Of a stretch of 64,000 bases of DNA, positions 24,976 through 34,044 are shown piece after piece. Location: positions 1-64,000 of the forward strand of contig JAHBTA010000003.1 in the NCBI GenBank assembly GCA_019638805.1. The letters are read 5' to 3'. Source of the stretch: Microbacteriaceae bacterium. Its GTDB lineage: Bacteria; Actinomycetota; Actinomycetes; Actinomycetales; Microbacteriaceae. The position numbers were made by a program, and so were the translations under genes. Numbering within the stretch: the first letter of the stretch is position 1; every line of letters starts with the position of its first letter. Under the pieces are notes generated by a model, which was given only the letters and a program-made list of their open reading frames with translations, was not told where the DNA came from and ran no database searches.

Positions 24976-27900
24976 TTACTGCTCGTCGTCCGGTGGCCTC
25001 ACCGCCTCGATGTCGTCGTCCTCCATCGGTCGACCGAGGAGCTCCTCGATCTGCTCGGCACTCAGCCAGTCCTCATCGCGGACCTCGCCGGCCGCGGCGC
25101 GGGCCATCGCGAGGCGCCGTCCGAAGAGCAGCATGCCGCCGAGCACGAGCAGGAAGGTCGCCGAGCCGAGCCCCACTGGGAGCAGCCAGTCCGGCGTGCC
25201 CGTGTAGGCGAGGGGCGGCGGGTTGTCCGTCGGCGGGATGGTCGGCGGCGGCGGGGTCGGCGTGTCCGTCGGGGTCGGAGTCGGCTCGGGCGTCGGCGTC
25301 TCGGTCGGCGTCGGGGTCGGCTCCGGGGTGGGGGGCGGAGTCGGTGAGGTCACGACCGTCACCTCACCCGGTGCGCCGAGGTAGCCGGCGGCGAGCACGC
25401 TGCCGTCGCTCGCGTACACCGTCTCGACCCAGTAGACCGACCCGGCGGTGTCGGCGGTGATCTCGAGCGAGGTGTAGTCGCCTTCGCCGTCGACCGGGAT
25501 CGGCTCTGACTCGTAGAACGGGTCGCCGACCTCGCCTTCGCCCGGCTCCGTCTCGAACGGCCCGTAGGCCCGGAACACGAGCGTCGCGCCGACCGGAATC
25601 CACGACCCGCGCACCATCGCGGTGTCACTGAACGGCTGCCCGACCTCGACCGCCTCGGTCGCCGACGACGTCACGCGGACATCTGGAGTCGGCGCCGGCG
25701 GAGGCGGCGGGCCAGGAACGAAGAACCGTTCCAGGATGTCCGCCGGGGACGAGACGAACGGCTGCACCCGGTCGTCGCCGGCGAAGGAGCTGACGACGAC
25801 GTAGTAGCCGGCCTCGGTCGGGCGGATCTCGTCCGCTGCCGTGTAGCCGACCTGGTAGGTGCCGTTCCGTGCCGGGGTGGTGATGGTCGTCAGCACCGGG
25901 GCGGTCGTCAGGTCGAGGTCGTCGGCGAGCTGGTCCTCCTCGAGCGGGCCGTAGACGGTGTGGACGATCTCGTCGATGTCGGCACCCCAGTAGCCGTCTC
26001 CCTCGAAGGTCGTATGGTCGGCGGGGAAGCCGGTCACCACGATCCGGTCGAAGGCGCGGCCGCCGGAGTGCACGTTGTACTCGCGGACCTCGCTGGTGAT
26101 CGAGATCGGGTGGCGCACCGATGTCGACTCGACGGTGATGCCGAAGTCGTCGATCCAGTCCCCGGCGAGGTACGGCCGGTAGACGGCGGGCTGCTGTGCG
26201 ACGCGGGCCTCCCACTTCCAGGTGACGAACCCGGCGTTCGGCACCGCGACCGTCGGGGATGTGTAGACGCCCGAGCCGGCCGCCGTGATCTGCACCGTGC
26301 CGAGCACGACCGCGGAGGACGGCACGCCCGCACCCTGCGTCGGCGGGAGTACCCCGGCGACCTGATAGGCGGTGCCGGTGAAGGTCACCGGGATCGACTC
26401 GCCGCCCTGGCCCTCCAGCCAGACGCCGTTCGACGACGACACCGTGAGCTGGTCGCTGATCGCATCGCCAGGGACGACGAGCCGCTCAGTCACGGCCGAG
26501 ATCGCGAAGGGTTGGAACGGTGCGACGCTCGTCTCCGGCACCCGCGCATCGTCCGTCCACGGGTACACGCCCGGGTTCAGGTACGGTCGGGTGCCCGTCG
26601 CCTGGTCGCCGAGCGTCGCCCGCCAGACCCAGACGTAGAAGCCCGACTCCGCGACGACCGGTCCACCGACTTCCACCGTCACCCCGGTCGGGTCGCCCGC
26701 GACATTCGTCGTCATCGAAGCGGTGCCGACGACGACCGCATCGTCCGGGATCGGCTCGCCGTCGGCGACCGGGCCGGCGGTCTTGTAGATCGTCGCCTGG
26801 AAGGTCACCGGCAGCCAAGCGCCGCCGTCGGCGGTCTTTCCCCAACGAGCAGAGCCGTCGAAGAGGACCGGCGTGACGAAGTCGACGAGCCGGTCACCCT
26901 CGGTTACGAACTCCGACTCGACCGAGGTAGTCACCTTCGGGGCGAACCAGATGGTCGAGTCGATCGCCGCATCGAAGTGGTAGCTGCGGGTCTCGACATT
27001 CGTCGTCGTCGCGATCGTCGTCACGTTGTAGAGCGCGGTGCCCGCACCCCAGGAGAGGTTCTGCCGGCTCGCGTCGGTCTGGTTGTAGAGCACGGTGACG
27101 AGCGGAATCCACATCTGCGCCTGCGTGACCACCGTCGCGGTCGACTGGGTGACGATCTCCGTCGATGTCGTGCCCGTCACCGTGATTGGCGTCGGGCCAG
27201 CCTGGTCCGCCGTGATCGGGTAGACGTCGCCGGAGTGGATCGTCCCGGTGAGCGTCGCCGTGCCAGTCACATCCCAGGTCGCGTTCGTCAATGTCAGGGT
27301 GCCCGTCGACCCGCCCGCCTCGATGCCGTCGCCGATCGTCACCGTGAAGTGGTCGGTGTGCTCGATCTGGGCGAGCGTCACGTCGATCGCCATGTCGCCG
27401 GTCGAGGCGGTCGGGTCACCAGTGACGTAGACGGTCTTGTCCGCGCCTGCCGTGATCGTCATCGCCTCGGCCATGATCGCCACCGCCTTGTCGGCGACCT
27501 CGTTCAGCCGCCAGGTGGCGAACGGCCCCTGCCCGCTCAAGTACCCGATCTGCTGGGTGTTGTAGTAGACGGCGTCGCGGAAGTTCGATCCGGAGTAGCC
27601 GTGCATGTTCCAGCCCCACGGGTTGATGAGCTGCCAGATCACCTGCTGCGCCGCGGCCGCCGTGTTGACGTCGGCCGTGTTGCGGTAGGTCGTGGCGACG
27701 TAGTTCACCCGCGCCGTCTTGTCCGGCCCCCAGCCGAAGTTCGTCCACGCGCCTTCCTGGTAGTTGCCGTAGAGCGGCGAGTTCGACCCGGGATCGATGC
27801 AGAAGACCTTCGTCCCGCCGACACGGACGGTGCCGAGCCAGTAGTAGGTGTCGTCGCTGATGCCGCCGATGCCGGTGTCGAGGACCGCGGTTCCGCTCAC

Positions 27901-28068
27901 CGCCTGAGCAGGCTCGGCGATGACGATGCTGCCGGTGAACGCCGCGGCCGCCGCAGCGATCGCCGCGATGAGCTTTGTGAGGCGCTGGCGCGGCTTGTTG
28001 CCGGGCCGGCTATCCGGCGGGGTGCCGCCCGGGTCGCCGTTGTCGGCGACGTGGTCGATGGTCTGCAT
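24976..28068 (-). CDS. Large thioester-domain surface protein with LAxTG anchor
   Basis: 1030 aa. A signal peptide follows a charged N-terminal extension (hydrophobic about 35-52, cleavage near AQAVS). Next comes a thioester (TQXA-type) domain: Cys90 in VFCIDPG and Gln in AAAQQVIWQL, the pair that forms an internal thioester for covalent host attachment. Several beta-sandwich repeats follow (about 230-860), then a Pro/Thr-rich stalk (TPTPTETPTPEP type) and sortase motif LAYTG, a membrane helix and an unusually long cytoplasmic tail of about 60 acidic residues. It is probably an adhesin. Mating-pair contact is conceivable given the neighbouring transfer genes (inference). Confidence 0.88.
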   Translation of the reverse strand: MQTIDHVADNGDPGGTPPDSRPGNKPRQRLTKLIAAIAAAAAAFTGSIVIAEPAQAVSGTAVLDTGIGGISDDTYYWLGTVRVGGTKVFCIDPGSNSPLYGNYQEGAWTNFGWGPDKTARVNYVATTYRNTADVNTAAAAQQVIWQLINPWGWNMHGYSGSNFRDAVYYNTQQIGYLSGQGPFATWRLNEVADKAVAIMAEAMTITAGADKTVYVTGDPTASTGDMAIDVTLAQIEHTDHFTVTIGDGIEAGGSTGTLTLTNATWDVTGTATLTGTIHSGDVYPITADQAGPTPITVTGTTSTEIVTQSTATVVTQAQMWIPLVTVLYNQTDASRQNLSWGAGTALYNVTTIATTTNVETRSYHFDAAIDSTIWFAPKVTTSVESEFVTEGDRLVDFVTPVLFDGSARWGKTADGGAWLPVTFQATIYKTAGPVADGEPIPDDAVVVGTASMTTNVAGDPTGVTVEVGGPVVAESGFYVWVWRATLGDQATGTRPYLNPGVYPWTDDARVPETSVAPFQPFAISAVTERLVVPGDAISDQLTVSSSNGVWLEGQGGESIPVTFTGTAYQVAGVLPPTQGAGVPSSAVVLGTVQITAAGSGVYTSPTVAVPNAGFVTWKWEARVAQQPAVYRPYLAGDWIDDFGITVESTSVRHPISITSEVREYNVHSGGRAFDRIVVTGFPADHTTFEGDGYWGADIDEIVHTVYGPLEEDQLADDLDLTTAPVLTTITTPARNGTYQVGYTAADEIRPTEAGYYVVVSSFAGDDRVQPFVSSPADILERFFVPGPPPPPAPTPDVRVTSSATEAVEVGQPFSDTAMVRGSWIPVGATLVFRAYGPFETEPGEGEVGDPFYESEPIPVDGEGDYTSLEITADTAGSVYWVETVYASDGSVLAAGYLGAPGEVTVVTSPTPPPTPEPTPTPTETPTPEPTPTPTDTPTPPPPTIPPTDNPPPLAYTGTPDWLLPVGLGSATFLLVLGGMLLFGRRLAMARAAAGEVRDEDWLSAEQIEELLGRPMEDDDIEAVRPPDDEQ

Positions 28069-28094
28069 GACCTCTCCTTGGATTCGGGAGAGGA

Positions 28095-28130
28095 GACACG
28101 GGCCCGTGTCCCCCCGACGGCAGGGCCGTC
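28095..28130 (-). promoter_or_regulatory. Two hairpins in the adhesin 5' region
   Basis: Perfect palindrome GACACGGGCCCGTGTC (28095-28110) next to GACGGC-AGG-GCCGTC (28116-28130), 27-60 nt upstream of the start at 28068. They may be transcript hairpins or an operator. The gap 28069-28187 holds no gene. Confidence 0.45.
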
Positions 28131-28187
28131 AGAGGGGTAGGTGCGAGGCGACCGCCACGCGCGACTTCTTGTAGTTCGATTGACGGG

Positions 28188-29177
28188 CTACAGGGTGCGG
28201 CCAGCGGCTCGCTCCGGGCCGCGTCGACCGGGAGCGTTCGGCAGTGCGATGGCCCGCGCGCGGAGCAGAGCCGCCTCCGCGCGGGCTCGGTCGATGCGCT
28301 GATTGGTGCCGTCCGGTTCTATGCCGATCGCCGCATCGCTGGTGACTCCCCAGCGATCGCGATACGCCGCCACGACGATCGCCTGGGCGCGCCAGCGGCC
28401 GCTCGCCAGCCCGCTCGGCATCGATCCGAGGTCACGGAGCCACAGCGCCTGTTCGGCCACTGCGGCGTCGACCAGCGCCGCGGCCCGCTGCTCGATCAAC
28501 TCAGCACGCTCCGTGAGCGCGCGCTGCATCGCCTCATCGTCGATGCCATCCGCGACGGGAATGATGCCGGCGATGAGCATGGGCTCGTACCGGCGACGCG
28601 GGTCGGGTGACCTGTCGGCGAGGCGCTGGACGCGGTACCGGAGGACGGCCGCGACGTCCTCGGCGTCGTCCAAGGGCCGTTCGGCGACCGCCGTTCGGAC
28701 GAGCTGCTCGACGTTGTGGTGGTTCGCCTCGGCGCGGCGCAGCTCTGCCGCGAGGGGACCGAATGCGTCGTCGGCCGCGATCTCCTCGACGAGTGCAGTG
28801 GCGAGCCCAGACCGACGGAGCATCCCGACCCAGCGGTCCTGCTGCGCCGCCTGCGCAATCGTGTCGTACTCGGCCGCGAGCTGCGCGATGCCGGTCCAGG
28901 TCGCCTGCTCCTCGCGGATCATCTCGTGGGCCGAGAGCTCGGCGCCCCGATGCGCGAGCACGCTTCGTAGGACTGCCGTCGCAGTCGTGGTGTCGGCGGG
29001 CTGCTGATGCTCCTCGAGTGCCGGCTGGTCGGTCGCGGCGTAGACGCGATTCGACTCTCGGCCGCGGGTCATCGCGACGTAGAGGGATTCCCGCGTCATG
29101 GCGGTCGATGTGACGACCGCGTGGGCCGTGTCGACGGTCATTCCCTGGGCTCGGTAGGCGGTGATCGCGTAGCCGAG
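28188..29177 (-). pseudogene. 3' part of the conjugative MobF relaxase, cut off by insertion
   Basis: About 330 codons matching the C-terminal end of TraA/MobF relaxase-helicases. It opens with the last helicase motif, LGYAITAYRAQGMTVDTAHA and YVAMTRGRESNRVYAAT, followed by a helical Ala/Glu/Arg-rich tail. It is the direct continuation of the frame that ends at 38596: joining across the CGAG repeats reads VAEQLE then LGYAITAY without a frame change. In its present position it lacks a start of its own. Confidence 0.9.
29174..29177. other. Left attachment junction (attL-like) of inserted element
   Basis: The relaxase sequence GCGTAGCCGAG ends in CGAG and the element begins GTGCCCTAAACGCAC. The same CGAG occurs at the other junction (38601-38604), so strand exchange lies within or beside it. 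TAAACGCAC is mirrored by GTGCGTTTA at the right end, giving an inverted repeat around the crossover in the free circle. Confidence 0.65.
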
Positions 29178-29283
29178 GTGCCCTAAACGCACTCACCTGT
29201 GATCGTGCGCGTGTGCGCGGTTGTAGTTTACCGGTCGGTGAGAGTTCACTCGCGCGACCGACTGATCATCGCGGGCAGCGAGA

Positions 29284-30093
29284 TCATGAATCGTTAGACC
29301 GTGGTCGTGTTTGGTGGGTTTTGAGTGGTGGCTGCTCAGGCATCGCGTTCCAGACTCCGGCCCACTGCTCTGGTGTCAGGTCTCGCGGCAACGCGCGTGT
29401 GTCGATGCCACTCTGCCTCAAGAGTTGCTTGGCTTGTCCAGGATCGAGGCGGCCCGCGTTCGCGATGATGCGCTCGAGGGTTCCGCCTCGACCGGTGAAC
29501 ACCGCGCGTACGAACTGTTCGTACCGGCTGCGCTGTGAACCGGGAACGAGAGGATGGTTGCGTCTACTGATCTGGATGATGCCCCCATCAACGCTGGGGC
29601 GTGGGCGAAAACCCCAGGAGGGAACCCGGCCGTGGAGGTCGAAGGTAAACCAGGGCGCAGTCTGCGCAGTCAGCATGGTGGAGCCACCGATCCCGCAGCG
29701 CTTGCGTGCGACCTCCCATTGAGTGAGGAGCACGGCCTCGGTCCAGGTGCCGCCCCGGAGAAGCCGTCGCAGAATCGGAGTGGTGAGGTGGAAAGGGATG
29801 TTCCCTACGATCACGGGATGGTCGAGAGGAACGGTGAGCGCGTCGGCGTGATTGATCGTCACGCCTGGCAGTGCGCTTTGGAGGCTTGCGATCCGATGCT
29901 CGTCGATGTCGATCGCAGTCACTGGCCTGCCGAGTTGCGCGAGAGGCCTCGTGAGTGCACCGGCTCCAGCGCCGAGTTCAAGGATCGGCCCCTTCGTCGC
30001 CGTAACGAGGGCTGTGATCTTGCTGATAGTGGGTGTGTGGGTGAGGAAGTTCTGGCCGAGTTCGTGTCGGCCGCCGTGGGATGAACGAGGCAT
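29284..30093 (-). CDS. erm: Erm 23S rRNA adenine N6-methyltransferase (macrolide resistance)
   Basis: 269 aa. KsgA/Erm Rossmann methyltransferase: GQNFL (13-17), SAM motif ILELGAGAGALTRPLA, and catalytic GNIPFHLTTP. It is most like the actinobacterial Erm(X) group by eye. It methylates the A2058-equivalent position of 23S rRNA and blocks macrolide, lincosamide and streptogramin B binding. The start is the ATG at 30093, with GGAG 8 nt upstream buried in a hairpin. It is preceded by a short leader ORF, so expression is probably drug-induced. The C-terminal tail is Arg/Pro-rich. The exact erm class cannot be named. Confidence 0.92.
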   Translation of the reverse strand: MPRSSHGGRHELGQNFLTHTPTISKITALVTATKGPILELGAGAGALTRPLAQLGRPVTAIDIDEHRIASLQSALPGVTINHADALTVPLDHPVIVGNIPFHLTTPILRRLLRGGTWTEAVLLTQWEVARKRCGIGGSTMLTAQTAPWFTFDLHGRVPSWGFRPRPSVDGGIIQISRRNHPLVPGSQRSRYEQFVRAVFTGRGGTLERIIANAGRLDPGQAKQLLRQSGIDTRALPRDLTPEQWAGVWNAMPEQPPLKTHQTRPRSNDS

Positions 30094-30097
30094 GTTC

Positions 30098-30124
30098 GCG
30101 CTCCAAGAAAGAAGGATGGAGCGC
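30098..30124 (-). promoter_or_regulatory. Hairpin burying the erm ribosome-binding site
   Basis: On the minus strand GCGCTCCA (30124-30117) pairs with TGGAGCGC (30105-30098), a perfect 8-bp stem that contains the GGAG site and ends 4 nt before the ATG. An upstream GCGCCTCG right after the leader stop could pair with CGAGGCGC overlapping this stem, giving alternative folds as in other erm attenuators. Confidence 0.65.
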
Positions 30125-30176
30125 CTCGGAAACAGGGCAGAGCACAGAGAAAAAATGGGTGCGCAAGATCGCCGTT

Positions 30177-30199
30177 CCGAGACGCGAATGGTCTCTCGG
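30177..30199 (-). promoter_or_regulatory. Internal hairpin in the erm leader
   Basis: CCGAGA and TCTCGG form a 6-bp stem with an 11-nt loop between the leader ORF and the SD-burying hairpin. Confidence 0.5.
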
Positions 30200-30235
30200 A
30201 TGGACGACGCGCGAAGCGTTCAGCGAGGCGCGCCG

Positions 30236-30301
30236 TTAGGCGCGGCGGTCGCGGACAGCAAGCGTGTGCGTCGCAGCGAACACGCAAATCAAGTTACCCA
30301 T
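30236..30301 (-). CDS. Erm leader peptide (21 aa)
   Basis: A short ORF starts at ATG 30301-30299 (MGNLICVF) and ends AVRDRRA, stop 30238-30236, 143 nt before erm. It ends in an Arg-Asp-Arg-Arg run, matching the (+)x(+) type of macrolide-dependent ribosome arrest known for other erm leaders. Its ATG is 8 nt after the -10 box TATGAT, so the transcript may be leaderless, a common actinobacterial mode. No ribosome-binding site is visible. Confidence 0.55.
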   Translation of the reverse strand: MGNLICVFAATHTLAVRDRRA

Positions 30302-30308
30302 GCCAAGC

Positions 30309-30314
30309 ATCATA
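30309..30314 (-). promoter_or_regulatory. erm promoter -10 box
   Basis: TATGAT on the minus strand; transcription would begin about at the ATG of the leader peptide. The -35 element is weak (ATGACC at short spacing). Confidence 0.5.
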
Positions 30315-30361
30315 CCCGACGCCAGGATAGGTCATGTGGACCACAGGAACTGCGTGACTGA

Positions 30362-33300
30362 TCACAGGCCGCGCGCTGGTCCCTCGCGGCGCGGGTCATA
30401 GCGTTGGGGATCGTTCGCAAACGGACTATGCAGTTGCCTGGCCCGTTCCGTTGCCTGCTGCCGACCACGCTCCTGCTCGGCGCGCTTCGTCTCGATGAGC
30501 TTGGCGGCGACGTTCGTCGGGAGGCTGCGGAGTTCTGCACTCTCGACGCGAAGGAAGTCTGCGCGGGTGCGAGCATCGCGGGCATTGCGTCGAGGGTTGA
30601 GGGCGCGCATCCCGTACTGGTGAGCGCGGGCATTCTCAGCCCCGTACTCGCTTGCCAAGAGCGCCAGCCGTTCGTTGCGGTGACGGTCAACCGTTGTGGT
30701 TCGTTCGGTGCGCGCGGTTTCGACAGCTTGGTTGGCTTCGCTCACGCGGGGATCGGCTTCTGCTCGCCGCTCCGCGACCTGTGTAGCCCATTCGGGTAGT
30801 GCGCTGCGGGTTCGTGGCGGTTCGGCGTCCCACTCATCGCGAAGGTGTACTCGGATGGTTGCTGCTTGTTCGCTGGCGGCGCGGTGCTCGTCGCGGGCCT
30901 TACGCCGCCCGAATCGCCCGACAGTGGCGAGGCGTGTGCTCGCTGTCCTCTCTGCTTCTACTCTGGCAAGGTACGTCGCTCCGTCTTGTTCGGCTTGCTT
31001 GGTGAGGGGCGCGGCGACCTTGGCACGCACCCGCGCGGCCTCTTCCTCGGCCTGGCGAAGCGCGGCGGTGCTCTCGTCGCTCTCGGCCCGGTGCGCAGCG
31101 CGTTGGGCATCGAGCCGGTTGGCGGCCTGCTCCCATCGATCCGCATGCCGCTCAGCACGTTCGGCTTCCCTGTCGAGTCTGGCGAGTTCTTCGGTGACGC
31201 GCTGGATCGGGCCGTCCTTGACGATGCCACGCACGGCTTCGGCGGCTTGTGCGGTGGCGTGGTCGAGGCCCCGGTCTGCGGGATCGCGCTCCGTCGCTGC
31301 AACGAACTGCGCCCGAGCCTCCGCCATATCCTCGGCAACAACGTGCAGCCAGTTGTGCTCGCGGCCTCGGGTCATGCCAACGTAGACGCCTGCCGCGCTC
31401 GTCGCCTCAGTCAGCATCGTGTGGGAGGCGTTGACGGTTGCGCCCTGGACGCCGTACGCGGTTGCTGCGTAGGACAGGTGCGCGTGTTCACTCACGTACT
31501 CAGGCGGGAGGGCGACGGTGCGGGGGTTCCTGCGCCCGCTGCCGGTCTCGCGGGCGTACACGGTGCCATTACCAGCGACGTGCTGCACGATCCATTGCTG
31601 CCGGTTCGCCACGCCAAGCGCGGGGTCGTTCCTCCTCGTCTGGATCAGATCACCCCGACCGATAGGCAGCTCGTCGCTGCCGGTCGCCGTGATCGTGTCA
31701 TCAACCTCGCCTCGCTCGACCCGCCCCATGCGGATGCGCTCGTTCAACGCCGCTGCCTTGTCGTTCGAGGCGACCGTGATCGCCTCACCCTCAGTAGCTT
31801 GCTCTGTGATGTGCTGCTGGGCTTGTTCCTCGTCCGCGTGCAGTATCACGAGGCCCATGGCAGTGAGCCGGTCGAACACCTCGCCGGGGTTCTCCCGGTC
31901 GCGCATCGTCAGCGTGAGTGTCGCGTACTCGGCGTCGGCGAACCGGTGCAGCTCGGTCATGTCGTATGTACGGCCCCTGATCTGTGCGGCCATGTCGAGT
32001 ACCCCGCCCCGACCGACAGCGGGGAGTTGGGCACGGTCGCCGACAAGCGCGACGGTCGCTCCGGCTTCGGTGGTGATGGTGAGGAGGGCGTGGGCGGTGT
32101 CTTGGTCGAGCATCCCGGCCTCGTCCACGATTACCCGTTCACCCCGCGACAGCACAGCATCGTCGGGCGGGCCGGTGAAGGTGCGCCCGGTGTCGGGGTC
32201 AGCGTCGCCAGGGTGTAGGCGTGTCCATACGCCATCGGAGTTCCATCGCCATCCGTGCGCATGTACGAGCGCCGCAACGCTCGTTGCGGGGATGCCGAGT
32301 TCTTCGTGCGCGACCTGCGCCGCGCGCAGCGTCGGTGCAACCACCCGTGACGCCCTGCTGTGCTGGGCGGCGACGTCGATGGCGGTGCGCAGCATCGTCG
32401 TCTTCCCGCTGCCCGCAGCACCCTCCACGATCACCAACGGGTCAGATGATGCAACCGCAGCAGCAGCGACCGCCTGCCCTTTGTTCAGCCCCGCTACTTG
32501 TGCGGCGTCGGTCATGTCCGGGTGCTTCGATTCTTGCTCTGGGGTGGTGGCGGCGAAGCGGTCGCGGAGCGCGGTTTCGGCGGCGATCACGGTGAGGCTG
32601 GTCAGGTGCGCGACATGTTCCGGCGTCGCCGCACCCGGTGGCAGGACGGAGAAGCAATCCGAGACCGCAAGGTCGGTCGCTATCTTGATGAACTCGCGCA
32701 GCTCGGCAGGTGTTGCTTGCACTCCGTGTTCGGTGGTGATGCGGGTGACGTGCTCCTGCATGCTGTGTTTCGTCCATGCTGATGATGCGGCGGCGCAGCG
32801 ATCCAGTGCCCGTGATGCAACCTCCTGCACCGCAAGTTCATCCAACTGCACCGGGCGCTGCACGGTGCTGCGTCGAGGTGCAGCGGGGTCGTATCCGGCG
32901 TCGCGGAGTTCCTGCACCCACCACTGCTCGTTCTTCAAATCAGTCGGCTTCTTCCCTGGCCGCTTGTGTGTCCAGGCGATGCCCTGCAACTTCGCGGTCA
33001 TGATCGGGCCGAGAGCTTCGCCGGGGTGCTCTGTTTCCCATTCGGCTTCGAGCCGGACGAGGTTGCGTCTGATCTGCGCAGACCGCTTCGACATCACCCC
33101 ATTGAATGGCTGCAACTCAACTACCTCGCCGGAGACGGGATCGAGGGTCAGGCCATGCTCTGCGAGGGTTTGCGCGAGGTGTGGGTGCGCGGCGATGACC
33201 GCGGTTCCGAGGGCGCGGATCGCGCCTTGCTGCTTGAACAACGCCGCCGTATCCAGTGCCCGCCACTTCCCAGCCGCAAACACCCGAGTGCCGATCTGCA

Positions 33301-33820
33301 TGTGAATATGCCGGTGCGGATCACCAGCCCGCGAGGTCTTGTGGCGGATGCCGACGACCTGCATCTGCTCGATAGGCAGCACTTCCCGCGCGTCACGCGG
33401 CCCGACCCTGATGACGGAGTGTTGGCCGAGCCAGCGGCGAATCTCTCCAAGTGCATCCTGCTGCGCTTGGTCGAGGGCGCTAGATACTTCGGGGTGGAGG
33501 GCGGCGGCGACCGACAGGCTCTTGGGTGCGTTAATCGTCATCTCCGCGAACAACGGCGAACCCTTCGACCCCTCACCCGGATTACGTGGCGTGCCCATCG
33601 ACTCACCCGTGACGGGATCGTGCCAGTCCACCCACCCCTCGTACTCGACCGCCGACAGTGACATTGCGGCGGTGACCTCGCCGCTAGCATCGAGCACCGT
33701 GTACTCCGACAAGGCGTTGTCCGCGCCCAGGTAATACTCGTCGGCGCGGGAGCGGTCGGCCTCGACATAGCGGCGCGCGGCAGCACCTGTGCCGCGGAAC
33801 AGGATCACCCCGCCCTTCAT
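30362..33820 (-). CDS. MobF-family relaxase-helicase of the inserted element
   Basis: 1152 aa from MKGGVILFRGTG, with a GGGAGG site; the longer frame to 33889 is unlikely. The N-terminal TrwC/TraA relaxase domain has candidate active Tyr residues in RRYVEADRS and DEYYLG and the metal-binding triad DPHRHIHMQ (about 190). A RecD2-like helicase follows with Walker A EGAAGSGKTTML, DEAGMLD, and the final motif YAATAYGVQGATVN. The C-terminal part is a long Arg/Glu/Ala coiled coil. It nicks and unwinds DNA at oriT for transfer. It is complete and distinct in sequence from the interrupted outer relaxase. Confidence 0.93.
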   Translation of the reverse strand: MKGGVILFRGTGAAARRYVEADRSRADEYYLGADNALSEYTVLDASGEVTAAMSLSAVEYEGWVDWHDPVTGESMGTPRNPGEGSKGSPLFAEMTINAPKSLSVAAALHPEVSSALDQAQQDALGEIRRWLGQHSVIRVGPRDAREVLPIEQMQVVGIRHKTSRAGDPHRHIHMQIGTRVFAAGKWRALDTAALFKQQGAIRALGTAVIAAHPHLAQTLAEHGLTLDPVSGEVVELQPFNGVMSKRSAQIRRNLVRLEAEWETEHPGEALGPIMTAKLQGIAWTHKRPGKKPTDLKNEQWWVQELRDAGYDPAAPRRSTVQRPVQLDELAVQEVASRALDRCAAASSAWTKHSMQEHVTRITTEHGVQATPAELREFIKIATDLAVSDCFSVLPPGAATPEHVAHLTSLTVIAAETALRDRFAATTPEQESKHPDMTDAAQVAGLNKGQAVAAAAVASSDPLVIVEGAAGSGKTTMLRTAIDVAAQHSRASRVVAPTLRAAQVAHEELGIPATSVAALVHAHGWRWNSDGVWTRLHPGDADPDTGRTFTGPPDDAVLSRGERVIVDEAGMLDQDTAHALLTITTEAGATVALVGDRAQLPAVGRGGVLDMAAQIRGRTYDMTELHRFADAEYATLTLTMRDRENPGEVFDRLTAMGLVILHADEEQAQQHITEQATEGEAITVASNDKAAALNERIRMGRVERGEVDDTITATGSDELPIGRGDLIQTRRNDPALGVANRQQWIVQHVAGNGTVYARETGSGRRNPRTVALPPEYVSEHAHLSYAATAYGVQGATVNASHTMLTEATSAAGVYVGMTRGREHNWLHVVAEDMAEARAQFVAATERDPADRGLDHATAQAAEAVRGIVKDGPIQRVTEELARLDREAERAERHADRWEQAANRLDAQRAAHRAESDESTAALRQAEEEAARVRAKVAAPLTKQAEQDGATYLARVEAERTASTRLATVGRFGRRKARDEHRAASEQAATIRVHLRDEWDAEPPRTRSALPEWATQVAERRAEADPRVSEANQAVETARTERTTTVDRHRNERLALLASEYGAENARAHQYGMRALNPRRNARDARTRADFLRVESAELRSLPTNVAAKLIETKRAEQERGRQQATERARQLHSPFANDPQRYDPRREGPARGL

Positions 33821-34018
33821 CCTGGCCTCCCTCATGAGTCGTCTCATGAAGGAGGTGCGCACGCCCCACCCGCGGTGGCATACGTGCATATTCCTGTCTG
33901 AGGGCTCGGTTGGTCATCGTCGGAGCGAAGAGGTGTTACTTGGCGCTGAGCGTGTGCAGGTGCAGGTGGTGGAGATGTGGCGTGGCGACAACTGTGATCA
34001 GAAGCGTGGACGTAGAGC

Positions 34019-34039
34019 TTGACTCTGCCGTAACGTCAA
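34019..34039 (+). promoter_or_regulatory. Dyad upstream of the VOC-tipA operon
   Basis: TTGAC-N11-GTCAA, 6 nt before the first ATG, where a MerR-type activator would bind. TTGAC could double as -35 and TAACGT as a poor -10. The gap 33821-34018 holds nothing else recognisable. Confidence 0.45.
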
Positions 34040-34044
34040 CTGAA

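Noticed and set aside
25250..25345. Tandem repeat in the adhesin stalk as a mobile repeat
   Set aside because: It is the coding repeat for Thr/Pro/Glu units of the cell-wall stalk, not an independent element.
29978..30166. 62-codon frame upstream of erm as leader peptide
   Set aside because: It runs past the erm start in another frame; the 21-aa ORF at 30236-30301 fits promoter and arrest motif better.
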